A stretch of DNA of 6,193 bases from Patescibacteria group bacterium (GTDB lineage: Bacteria; Patescibacteriota; Patescibacteriia; JAACEG01; JAGUWE01): the NCBI GenBank assembly GCA_020062525.1, contig JAGUWE010000101.1, forward strand, positions 1 to 6,193, given 5' to 3'. Shown piece by piece: positions 1-5,543 of the stretch (position 1 is the first letter of the stretch; each line of letters begins with the position of its first letter). Made by a program: the position numbers and the translations under genes. The notes under the pieces were generated by a model that was not told the DNA's origin, ran no database searches, and saw only the letters and a list, made by a program, of their open reading frames with translations.

Positions 1-30
1 ACAGCTTGCTCTGACTGGATTTGATACCTT

Positions 31-576
31 TTATCTGCCGATCACCACTTCCACCGGCACTACCAAACCAACTTTTTCTTCCAAGGTAATTGTCGCGTAG
101 TCAACTGCCAGTAGTTTTTTGAGCTCTTCGGCAACGGCAACATAATTTGACTGATAGTGAAGAGTCAAATTTTGATAATTGAAATTATCAGCGTTGCCAG
201 TGGTAGTGTTGAGCCAACCAGCTTCGGCTAAAGTATCAGCCAATTTTTTAGCTTGGCCCAAAATACCAGAGCCATTAAGAATGCTAATTTTAAGACTTTT
301 ATCAACTTCGGCGGCCGACGTGGAGGTTGGTGTGGTGGTGGTCGTTTCTGAAACAACTGGCTCAGTGGTAGTCGGCGCAATTGGCAATTGTGGCTGATTG
401 GTATTGAGATTAAGGTCGGTTGGAGGCAATTTTGGTTCGGGCGGAATTTGCTGGTTGATGTTTGCCTCTTCCATTTTAGTGGTCTGGGAAAAAATTTTAT
501 TATAGAGCCAGATCCCGCCAACCAGAACTAAACCGACAACTAAAAGAACAATGACCAGCGAATAAAGTTTGGACAT
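31..576 (-). CDS. Membrane-anchored LytR_C domain protein
   Basis: 181 residues. An N-terminal hydrophobic segment (about residues 5-24, rich in V/L/G, after MSK) looks like a signal anchor with most of the protein outside the membrane. Residues about 31-93 form a Pro/Thr/Asn/Gln-rich, low-complexity linker with a TTTTT run. Residues about 95-181 match the LytR_C fold (C-terminal domain of LytR-CpsA-Psr proteins): a beta strand ending in the NGSG turn (101-104), an Ala/Leu helix (KKLADTLAEAGW), a GNAD motif (127-130), a tyrosine-containing strand, a second helix and the closing strand VEVVIGR. The catalytic LCP phosphotransferase domain is absent, so this is a stand-alone LytR_C protein; its exact role is unknown, and a cell-envelope or wall-binding role is inferred. 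The ATG at 574-576 was chosen because it opens the anchor; a weak purine stretch, AGAGAAAA, lies just upstream. It sits 145 bp after tig, with a hairpin and repeats between, so cotranscription is uncertain. Confidence 0.8.
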   Translation of the reverse strand: MSKLYSLVIVLLVVGLVLVGGIWLYNKIFSQTTKMEEANINQQIPPEPKLPPTDLNLNTNQPQLPIAPTTTEPVVSETTTTTPTSTSAAEVDKSLKISILNGSGILGQAKKLADTLAEAGWLNTTTGNADNFNYQNLTLHYQSNYVAVAEELKKLLAVDYATITLEEKVGLVVPVEVVIGR

Positions 577-608
577 AATTTTTTCTCTAATTATTAATTA
601 ACTACTTT

Positions 609-658
609 ACAACTAAACAACAGATAATTTATAACCAAACTATTTGGTTGTTAGTTGT
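609..658. repeat. AT-rich inverted repeat
   Basis: Left arm ACAACTAAACAAC (609-621) pairs with right arm GTTGTTAGTTGT (647-658), 12 pairs with one bulged A. A nested alternative hairpin, AACCAAA (633-639) with TTTGGTT (643-649) around a CTA loop, uses part of the right arm, so the two structures are mutually exclusive. The right arm recurs exactly at 5423-5434 in the nusA leader. There is no U-tract on either strand, so it is not a classical terminator. Confidence 0.6.
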
Positions 659-671
659 CTCCCTTCGGTCA

Positions 672-697
672 TCCCTTCGGGAGATGTCCCGAAGGGA
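672..697. repeat. Strong 11-bp palindrome downstream of tig
   Basis: TCCCTTCGGGA (672-682) and TCCCGAAGGGA (687-697) are perfect inverse complements around a 4-nt loop, GATG. On the minus strand it lies 25 bp past the tig stop, where a transcription end or an mRNA-protecting stem would be expected. No T-run follows on either strand (the minus strand continues TGACCGAAGGG), so it fails as a canonical intrinsic terminator. Another CCCTTCGG copy is at 661-668, and a small CCCTAGGG palindrome lies at 707-714. Confidence 0.7.
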
Positions 698-721
698 CAG
701 AGATCTCCCTAGGGGGATAAG

Positions 722-2020
722 TTATTGGTTATTTTGTCCAATTATTTTCTTTTTCAAAAACTCTATCGCCTTGCGATTAGTTAAAATAATGGCGAGGTAA
801 TCGTGATAATCCGGCGAATCAAAATCGGCTGATTGTTCGGTTGGATTTTTATAAAATTGTTTTATTTTTTCAATCTCCTGATGAATTTCCTCTTCGCTGG
901 CGGTTAAATTTTCCTTGAGTTGGATTTGCCTTAAAAGAAGACCAGTTTTGATGCGTTTTACGGCTTCTTCAGCAAGACCTTCTCTAAAATCAGCCTCGCT
1001 CTTTTTAAGATGTTCCAAATAACGGGAAAAATCCAAACCCTGTTGGGCAAGATTATTTTTTAATTCTTCCATCATCCTTTCTTTTTCATTAGTAATCAGA
1101 ATTTCCGGGATTTCTTCAAATTGAGAAAAATTAATTAATTGATCTAACATTTCCAGTTCTTGACGCTGGCTTTCTTTTTGGCTGGCTTCCTCAAATAAAT
1201 TGTTTTTTATTTGTTCTTCTAAAGCCGCTAAATTAACAAAATTACCAACACTTCTGGCAAACTCATCATTAAGTTCAGGCACCTCTCTTTCATAAATGTT
1301 TTTCATTTTAACTTTAAAATCAACGGGTTTTCCTGCTAAATTTTTATTGTAATGGGCCTTGGGAAAGATTAGTTGAAATTCTTTTTCCTCGCCTAACTTA
1401 AGCCCTAACAGTTTTTCATTAAAGCCCGGGATATTATAATTATTGTCATTTAAATAAACAAAATGATTTTGGCTTGCCCCACCTTCAAACGGCACCTTGC
1501 CCTGAAACATTTTCAGATCTATTTCAACCTTGTCGCTTTCTTGCGCCGGCCGCTCAACTAATTTTTCACCGGCCCGCATCTCAGCTAAATCCCGTAGAGT
1601 CTTTTTGATTTTTTCTTCCTTGACTTGAATTTCCTTTCTTTTGACTTTGATTTTTGAAAAATCCCCCAGTTCAACTTTGGGCAAAAGAAAAACCATGGCC
1701 TCGTAAGTTAAAGGATTGCCAGGGGCTAATTTTTCAATTTTAATCTGAGGTGCTCCTAAGGTCGGTAATTTCTCCTTAGTCACTATCTGGGCATAGGTTT
1801 TTTTAATCGCAACTTCTGCTGCTTCTTCATAAATTTTCATTTCCCCGAGTCGGCTTTTAACTATTTCATAAGGAGCCTTGCCCGGGCGAAACCCCGGGAT
1901 TTTATAATGTTCCGAGAGATGCACCACGGCTTTGGCCAGATAAGGCTGAAGTTCCAGTGTTGGAATTTCAACCTTGATTTCTGTTTTCCCGCCGGGAAGT
2001 TTATTAATTTTATAATCCAT
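722..2020 (-). CDS. tig: Trigger factor (ribosome-bound chaperone, PPIase)
   Basis: 432 residues, the same length as E. coli trigger factor. It is a ribosome-associated chaperone that binds nascent chains at the exit tunnel in the cytoplasm; its FKBP-type domain catalyses prolyl cis-trans isomerisation. The N-terminal ribosome-binding domain (about 1-118) carries the signature GFRPGKAP at residues 43-50, the same position as in E. coli, so ribosome docking should be intact. The PPIase domain (about 158-245) shows the FEGG, IPGF (197-200), LLGLKLGE and FPKAHYNKNLAGK (219-231) segments expected of the family. The helical C-terminal chaperone domain (246-432) starts with VPELNDEFA and is rich in Glu, Lys and Gln. 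The ATG at 2018-2020 gives the family's N-terminus; no Shine-Dalgarno sequence precedes it (CTATTTTATG). The usual clpP-clpX partners are not adjacent: hppA is upstream across a 211-bp repeat-filled gap, and the LytR_C gene is downstream. Confidence 0.97.
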   Translation of the reverse strand: MDYKINKLPGGKTEIKVEIPTLELQPYLAKAVVHLSEHYKIPGFRPGKAPYEIVKSRLGEMKIYEEAAEVAIKKTYAQIVTKEKLPTLGAPQIKIEKLAPGNPLTYEAMVFLLPKVELGDFSKIKVKRKEIQVKEEKIKKTLRDLAEMRAGEKLVERPAQESDKVEIDLKMFQGKVPFEGGASQNHFVYLNDNNYNIPGFNEKLLGLKLGEEKEFQLIFPKAHYNKNLAGKPVDFKVKMKNIYEREVPELNDEFARSVGNFVNLAALEEQIKNNLFEEASQKESQRQELEMLDQLINFSQFEEIPEILITNEKERMMEELKNNLAQQGLDFSRYLEHLKKSEADFREGLAEEAVKRIKTGLLLRQIQLKENLTASEEEIHQEIEKIKQFYKNPTEQSADFDSPDYHDYLAIILTNRKAIEFLKKKIIGQNNQ

Positions 2021-2077
2021 AAAATAGATTCAATTTAAAAATCAAAATGTAAAAATCAAAATGACAATGTAAAATGT

Positions 2078-2098
2078 AAAAATTGACGCAAGGCGTCA
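2078..2098 (-). terminator. Candidate intrinsic terminator after hppA
   Basis: On the minus strand, TGACGC (2093-2098) pairs with GCGTCA (2084-2089) around a CTT loop, a perfect 6-bp stem. One A, five T (2078-2082), ACA and four more T follow at once. This is the right orientation and place to end an nusA-hppA transcript, about 134 bp past the hppA stop. The stem is short, and it overlaps the end of the GC-rich repeat, so it may be a by-product of that element. Confidence 0.45.
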
Positions 2099-2172
2099 TC
2101 CTGATCCGCCTTTGGCGGAGAAGGATCTCATTCTTGATTGTTCGGGATTCTTCGCTACGCTCAGAATGACGA
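2093..2172. repeat. GC-rich palindromic repeat element, about 80 bp
   Basis: GCGTCATCCTGA (2093-2104) and TCAGAATGACGA (2161-2172) are terminal inverted repeats matching at 10 of 12 positions. Inside, TCCGCC (2105-2110) pairs perfectly with GGCGGA (2114-2119) around TTT, and GATCC (2103-2107) with GGATC (2123-2127). The right end reads TTCTTCGCTACGCTCAGAATGAC on the plus strand. From memory, motifs like this (GTCATTCTGAGCG...) occur as dispersed repeats in many bacterial genomes; I could not check that here. It encodes nothing, so any spread would need a transposase elsewhere. Confidence 0.7.
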
Positions 2173-2231
2173 TAAGATACTATTTTAAATTTTGATTTGT
2201 CATTTTACATTTTGATATTTGAATTTTGAAT

Positions 2232-4232
2232 TTACACCAACAACGCTACCAATAATAACGCCACAATATTCAAAATCTTGATCATCGGGTTTATTGCTGG
2301 TCCGGCCGTGTCTTTATAAGGATCGCCAACTGTATCGCCAGTAACAGCCGCTTGGTGGGCAGGTGAGCCCTTGCCGCCAAGATTGCCTTGTTCAATATAT
2401 TTTTTGGCATTGTCCCAGGCAGCGCCGCCCGAAGTCATAGAAATAGCCACAAAAATGCCGGTCACAATTGAACCAACTAACATTCCGCCTAAAGCCACCG
2501 GCCCTAAAGTGTAACCAACAATAATCGGTGCCAGAACCGGAATCAAGGCCGGTAAAATCATCTGCCTGATAGCGCCGCGCGTCACAATGTCAACGGTGGT
2601 AGTATAATCCGGCAAAGCTGTGCCCTCCATTAAACCCTTAATTTCACGAAATTGTCGCCGCACCTCGCTAACTACTTTCTGGGCCACCTTGCCGACCGCT
2701 TCCATTGAAAAAGCCGCAAAAAGATAGGGTAAAAGCCCGCCGATAAAAAGACCGATAATAATTAAAGGATCATCTAAAGAAAATTGAAAAAATTTGCCGT
2801 GACTGTTTAATTCCTGAATATAGGAAGCAAACAAAACTAAAGCGGCCAGGCCGGCTGAACCAATAGCATAGCCCTTAGTGACAGCTTTGGTGGTGTTGCC
2901 AACCGCGTCCAAGGGATCGGTTATCTTTCTGACATCTTCAGTCAGTCCAGCCATTTCGGCAATACCGCCGGCGTTGTCAGTAATCGGCCCGTAAGAATCA
3001 ATGGTCACTATAATGCCGGTTAAGCTCAACATACTCACGGCGGCCAAAGCAATGCCATAAAGCCCGGCTAACTGATAGGAAATATAAATGCCAGCGGCAA
3101 TGACAATAACCGGCAAGGCCGTGGCTTTCATGGAAACAGCCAGCCCGGCAATAATATTAGTCGCGTGACCGGAAACCGAGGCCTCGGCAATGGAATGAAC
3201 TGGTTTAAATTTGGTGGAAGTATAATAATCAGTAATAATCACAATTAAAGCTGTCACTATCAAACCGACCAAAGCTGCCAGGTAAAGATTTAAAACACTG
3301 TAATTATATTTTGCCTCAATTTCTGCCATTAAATAAGAAGTGACCGGATAGAAAAAAATAGCGGCTAAAATAATAGCCACGGCCAGCCCTTTGTAAAGCG
3401 CGCCCATAATGTTTTTGCTTCTGCCCAAACGGATAAAAAAGGTTGCGGCTATCGTTGTTAAAATAGAAACTCCGCCGATGACCAAAGGAAATAAAATGGC
3501 GTTAGCCAGATTTGGAAAAAGCAAACTGGCTAAAAACATAGCGGCCACAGTGGTGACGGCATAGGTTTCAAACAAATCAGCGGCCATACCAGCGCAATCA
3601 CCAACATTATCACCGACATTATCAGCAATGACAGCTGGATTGCGCGGATCATCCTCGGGAATACCAGCCTCAACTTTACCGACCAAATCCGCGCCAACAT
3701 CAGCCGCTTTAGTATAAATGCCGCCGCCCAAACGGGCAAAAATAGAAATTAAGCTGCCGCCAAAACCCAAACCGATTAAGGCCTTAATATCATGCGTTAA
3801 AGCATAATAACCAGTTATGCCTAATAAAGCCAAACCAACTACTAAAAGACCGGTGACTGTTCCACCTTTGACGGCCAAATCTAAGGCAGCTGACAGTCCT
3901 TGTTTGGCCGCTTCAGCTGTTCGCCCATTAGCCCTGACCGAAACATTCATCCCAATATAGCCAGCCAAAGCCGATAAAATTGCTCCGATTAAAAACCCTA
4001 AAGCAGTTGACAATCCTAAAAAAGACCAAATTAAAATAAATACTGCCAGGGCCACACAAGCAACAGTGGAATATTGACGGTTCAAATAGGCCTTGGCTCC
4101 TTGTTGAATCGCTTGGGCAATTTGCTGCATTTTTTCATCACCGGTTGGTTTTTTGAAAATCATTTTAATCAAAACCAAGCCATAGATAATGGCAACGGTG
4201 GCACTTAAGAGTGCAAAAAGAAGTGGATTCAT
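2232..4232 (-). CDS. hppA: Membrane-bound proton-pumping pyrophosphatase
   Basis: 666 residues, at the short end of the bacterial range and apparently complete. It is an integral membrane enzyme with many hydrophobic segments (for example about 3-23, 55-74, 127-147, 372-390, 490-508, 562-580, 653-666) that couples PPi hydrolysis to ion pumping across the cytoplasmic membrane. Family signatures are intact: DVGADLVGKVE (178-188), the Asp-rich PPi/Mg site from GIPEDDPRNP (190-199) through DNVGDNVGDCAG (204-215), the D-S-Y-G-P-I-T-D-N-A segment (412-421), GNTTKA (445-450), and the C-terminal GGAAWDNAKKYIE (602-614) and TGDTVGDPYKDTAGP (631-645). Lys449 and Thr452 sit where K+-dependent enzymes have Ala and Gly/Ala; in this family that marks the K+-independent, H+-pumping type. 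Start ATG at 4230-4232; no SD sequence (AAATTTTATG). It lies 22 bp after nusA, so cotranscription is likely. Use of PPi from RNA, DNA and aminoacyl-tRNA synthesis suits a cell with limited energy metabolism (inference). Confidence 0.98.
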   Translation of the reverse strand: MNPLLFALLSATVAIIYGLVLIKMIFKKPTGDEKMQQIAQAIQQGAKAYLNRQYSTVACVALAVFILIWSFLGLSTALGFLIGAILSALAGYIGMNVSVRANGRTAEAAKQGLSAALDLAVKGGTVTGLLVVGLALLGITGYYALTHDIKALIGLGFGGSLISIFARLGGGIYTKAADVGADLVGKVEAGIPEDDPRNPAVIADNVGDNVGDCAGMAADLFETYAVTTVAAMFLASLLFPNLANAILFPLVIGGVSILTTIAATFFIRLGRSKNIMGALYKGLAVAIILAAIFFYPVTSYLMAEIEAKYNYSVLNLYLAALVGLIVTALIVIITDYYTSTKFKPVHSIAEASVSGHATNIIAGLAVSMKATALPVIVIAAGIYISYQLAGLYGIALAAVSMLSLTGIIVTIDSYGPITDNAGGIAEMAGLTEDVRKITDPLDAVGNTTKAVTKGYAIGSAGLAALVLFASYIQELNSHGKFFQFSLDDPLIIIGLFIGGLLPYLFAAFSMEAVGKVAQKVVSEVRRQFREIKGLMEGTALPDYTTTVDIVTRGAIRQMILPALIPVLAPIIVGYTLGPVALGGMLVGSIVTGIFVAISMTSGGAAWDNAKKYIEQGNLGGKGSPAHQAAVTGDTVGDPYKDTAGPAINPMIKILNIVALLLVALLV

Positions 4233-4254
4233 AAAATTTAAATAAAAATTTTAA
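4233..4254 (-). promoter_or_regulatory. Short SD-less spacer nusA-hppA
   Basis: The 22-nt spacer is A/T only on the coding strand, with no AGGAG-like sequence, ending AAATTTTATG. It has no room for a promoter or terminator, so hppA expression should depend on the nusA transcript unless a promoter lies inside nusA. Initiation must rely on low structure, coupling or A/T-rich recognition rather than anti-SD pairing. Confidence 0.5.
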
Positions 4255-5415
4255 TTATTCTTGTTTGTCTTTTTCTTTCTCAGTTGTCTTTTCTTCCCCA
4301 ATCTCAATCTTCCAACCAGTCAGTTTAGCAGCTAAGCGAACATTTTGGCCACCCCTGCCAATCGCTAAGGAGAACTGTTCTGGTTTAACTTTGACTAAAG
4401 CTATTTTGTTCTCTTGATCTAAAGTTAGACCGACAACTTTAGCTGGTGACAAAGCATTAATAATAAATTTTTCTGGCTCGTCACTATATTCAATAATATC
4501 AATTTTTTCACCGCCTAGTTCGGCAATGATGGTTTGAATCCGACTGCCCCGCTGACCAATACAAGAACCAATTGGATCAATATTTTTTTCGCGCGAGGCT
4601 ACGGCCACCTTAGAACGGGCGCCAGCTTCTCGAGCCAAACTTCTAATTTCAACTAAACCTGAGGCAATCTCGGGAATTTCTATTTTAAATAATTCCCTTA
4701 AAATTTCTTCATGGGTGCGCGATAAAACAATCTCTGGTCCTTTGGTGCCAAGATTAACTGACACAATATAAAATTTCATTTGATGACTTGGGTTGTAGCG
4801 CTCATTTTCAACTTGACCCTCAGGGGGCAAGACAGCAGTAGTTCGACCAATGTCTACCAAAACTATTCTGCCTTCACGTCGTTGAATAAAACCAGTGACA
4901 ACTTTATGTTCTTTTTGTTTGAATTCATTAAAAACCGTTTCTCTTTCAGCTTCGCGTAATTTTTGGATAATCACCTGTTTAGCTGTCTGAGCGGCCATAC
5001 GGCCGTAAGAAGCCGACACTTCTAATTCCTGCTTAATGATATCACCGATTTTGACTTTTTTGCGAATTTTTTTAGCCTCACTTAAAGCAATATCGGTCTT
5101 AGGGTTAAACTTTTTCACTTTTGCTTCTTCGCCTTCTTTTTGGACAATATCTTCGCCCGCTGCTTTTCTTTCCTTGGCTTCCTCAGCTTCTTTAACTAAT
5201 GAATCATCAACCACAGTTTTCACATCAAAAACCCGCGCCGTTCCATCTGCCAAATTAAATTCTACTTTAATATTTTGATTTTTAGTGCCAAAATCCTTGC
5301 GATAAGCTGCGGCTAGAGCTTGCTCAATAGTGACAATAACCTGTTCTTGGCTTAAACCCTTTTCTTCACAAATTTGTTTAATTGCCGCTACTAATTGTTT
5401 ATTTGCTTCAACCAT
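4255..5415 (-). CDS. nusA: Transcription termination/antitermination factor NusA
   Basis: 386 residues, a typical short NusA without the extra C-terminal acidic repeats of E. coli (495 residues). It binds RNA polymerase and nascent RNA to control pausing, termination and antitermination. The N-terminal polymerase-binding domain (about 1-165) includes SYGRMAAQTAKQVIIQKLRE (136-155). An S1 domain (about 170-235) contains VVTGFIQRREGRIVLVDIG. KH1 (about 265-325) carries IDPIGSCIGQRGSRIQ with GQRG at 287-290. KH2 (about 335-372) carries LAIGRGGQNVRLAAKLTGW with GRGG at 353-356. A Glu/Lys tail (373-386) follows. Compared with E. coli, the N-terminal domain has about 30 extra, highly charged residues (roughly 72-103) between VVDDS and FNPKTD. 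The usual neighbours rimP and infB are absent; gmk lies upstream and hppA 22 bp downstream. ATG at 5413-5415 gives the family N-terminus. A sigma70-like promoter lies 89 bp upstream. Confidence 0.98.
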   Translation of the reverse strand: MVEANKQLVAAIKQICEEKGLSQEQVIVTIEQALAAAYRKDFGTKNQNIKVEFNLADGTARVFDVKTVVDDSLVKEAEEAKERKAAGEDIVQKEGEEAKVKKFNPKTDIALSEAKKIRKKVKIGDIIKQELEVSASYGRMAAQTAKQVIIQKLREAERETVFNEFKQKEHKVVTGFIQRREGRIVLVDIGRTTAVLPPEGQVENERYNPSHQMKFYIVSVNLGTKGPEIVLSRTHEEILRELFKIEIPEIASGLVEIRSLAREAGARSKVAVASREKNIDPIGSCIGQRGSRIQTIIAELGGEKIDIIEYSDEPEKFIINALSPAKVVGLTLDQENKIALVKVKPEQFSLAIGRGGQNVRLAAKLTGWKIEIGEEKTTEKEKDKQE

Positions 5416-5422
5416 AAAATTA

Positions 5423-5446
5423 GTTGTTAGTTGTAGGTTGTTAGTT
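5423..5446. repeat. Short direct repeats in the nusA leader
   Basis: Plus-strand GTTGTTAGTTGT (5423-5434) and GGTTGTTAGTT (5436-5446) are two tandem copies of a GTTGTTAGTT unit. In the nusA mRNA they read AACTAACAAC twice, a nearly G-free, unstructured stretch ending 7 nt before the start codon. The 12-mer recurs exactly at 647-658, and the 11-mer at 646-656. Confidence 0.6.
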
Positions 5447-5455
5447 ATTAAAATA

Positions 5456-5474
5456 AGTAGCCGCTCGGACTACT
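5456..5474 (-). promoter_or_regulatory. Small hairpin in nusA leader
   Basis: On the minus strand AGTAG (5470-5474) pairs with CTACT (5456-5460); inside, CC and GG can extend the stem past a one-base bulge with a GAGC loop. TATTTTAAT follows. If transcription starts near 5497, the hairpin begins about 24 nt into the transcript, where an attenuator or a 5' stabilising stem could act. The stem is short and the tail is not a clean U-run, so a terminator function is only a possibility. Confidence 0.35.
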
Positions 5475-5503
5475 CTTTAAAGACAAATTCAATCTTATCT
5501 TTA

Positions 5504-5531
5504 ACTATACTATGGTTAAAAAATAAGTCAA
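5504..5531 (-). promoter_or_regulatory. Sigma70-like promoter for nusA-hppA
   Basis: On the minus strand a -35 box TTGACT (5526-5531, 5 of 6 to TTGACA) is followed after a 16-nt spacer by a -10 box TATAGT (5504-5509, 5 of 6 to TATAAT). A start near 5497 would give a leader of about 80 nt before the nusA ATG. A second TTGACC lies directly upstream of the -35 box. It is the best promoter-like sequence in the window and sits between gmk and nusA, suggesting that nusA-hppA forms its own transcription unit. Confidence 0.6.
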
Positions 5532-5543
5532 GGTCAATTTTAA

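Larger units (their letters stand above)
577..721. other. tig to LytR_C intergenic region, repeat-bearing
   Basis: This gap has two parts. The half next to tig (about 659-717) is GC-rich and made of CCCTTCGG units and their complement, forming a strong hairpin. The half next to the LytR_C gene (about 577-658) is AT-rich and holds an inverted repeat of ACAACTAA-type arms. I find no convincing promoter for the downstream gene: candidate boxes near TTGTTT and TAATAA match consensus poorly. No RNA gene is recognisable. Confidence 0.6.
2041..2216. repeat. Outer AT-rich inverted repeat
   Basis: ATCAAAATGTAAAA (2041-2054) is the perfect 14-nt inverse complement of TTTTACATTTTGAT (2203-2216). Around these arms both flanks continue with related words (ATCAAAATGACAA on the left, TTGATTTGTCATTTT on the right), so the true repeat is probably longer but rearranged. 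It encloses the GC-rich element at 2093-2172. Confidence 0.65.
2021..2231. other. hppA to tig intergenic region, composite repeat
   Basis: A GC-rich core (about 2085-2172) is flanked on both sides by AT-rich, low-complexity arms built from CAAAAT/ATTTTG words. The hppA stop codon (2232-2234) merges directly into the arm (TAAATTCAAAATTC on the minus strand). No ORF or RNA gene is recognisable. The last 57 bp before tig are T-rich on the coding strand, with no SD sequence and only poor promoter-like boxes, so tig either has a cryptic promoter here or depends on readthrough. Confidence 0.6.

Noticed and set aside
1..30. Possible tRNA fragment at the left edge
   Set aside because: The minus strand has an AGTCAGAGC-like stretch recalling a D-arm, but no acceptor stem or complete arms can be formed in 30 nt.
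179..397. Plus-strand 72-codon reading frame
   Set aside because: It lies antisense to the LytR_C gene and translates the complement of its repetitive Thr/Pro linker; no family features and no start context.
228..521. Alternative minus-strand 97-codon frame
   Set aside because: It is a shifted frame of the LytR_C gene; its Pro/Arg-rich product is a by-product of the linker sequence.
672..697. Intrinsic terminator for tig
   Set aside because: The stem is strong, but no T-run follows on either strand; it is listed as a palindrome only.
2021..2077. Promoter for tig (TTGATT with a TAAATT box)
   Set aside because: Both boxes match at only 4 of 6 positions, in a sequence so A/T-rich that such matches are expected by chance.
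3530..3739. Minus-strand 69-codon frame inside hppA
   Set aside because: It is fully nested in the conserved PPi-binding region of hppA in another frame.
5036..5278. Plus-strand 80-codon frame
   Set aside because: It is antisense to the charged N-terminal part of nusA; the Ser/Phe/Leu-rich product simply mirrors Glu/Lys codons.
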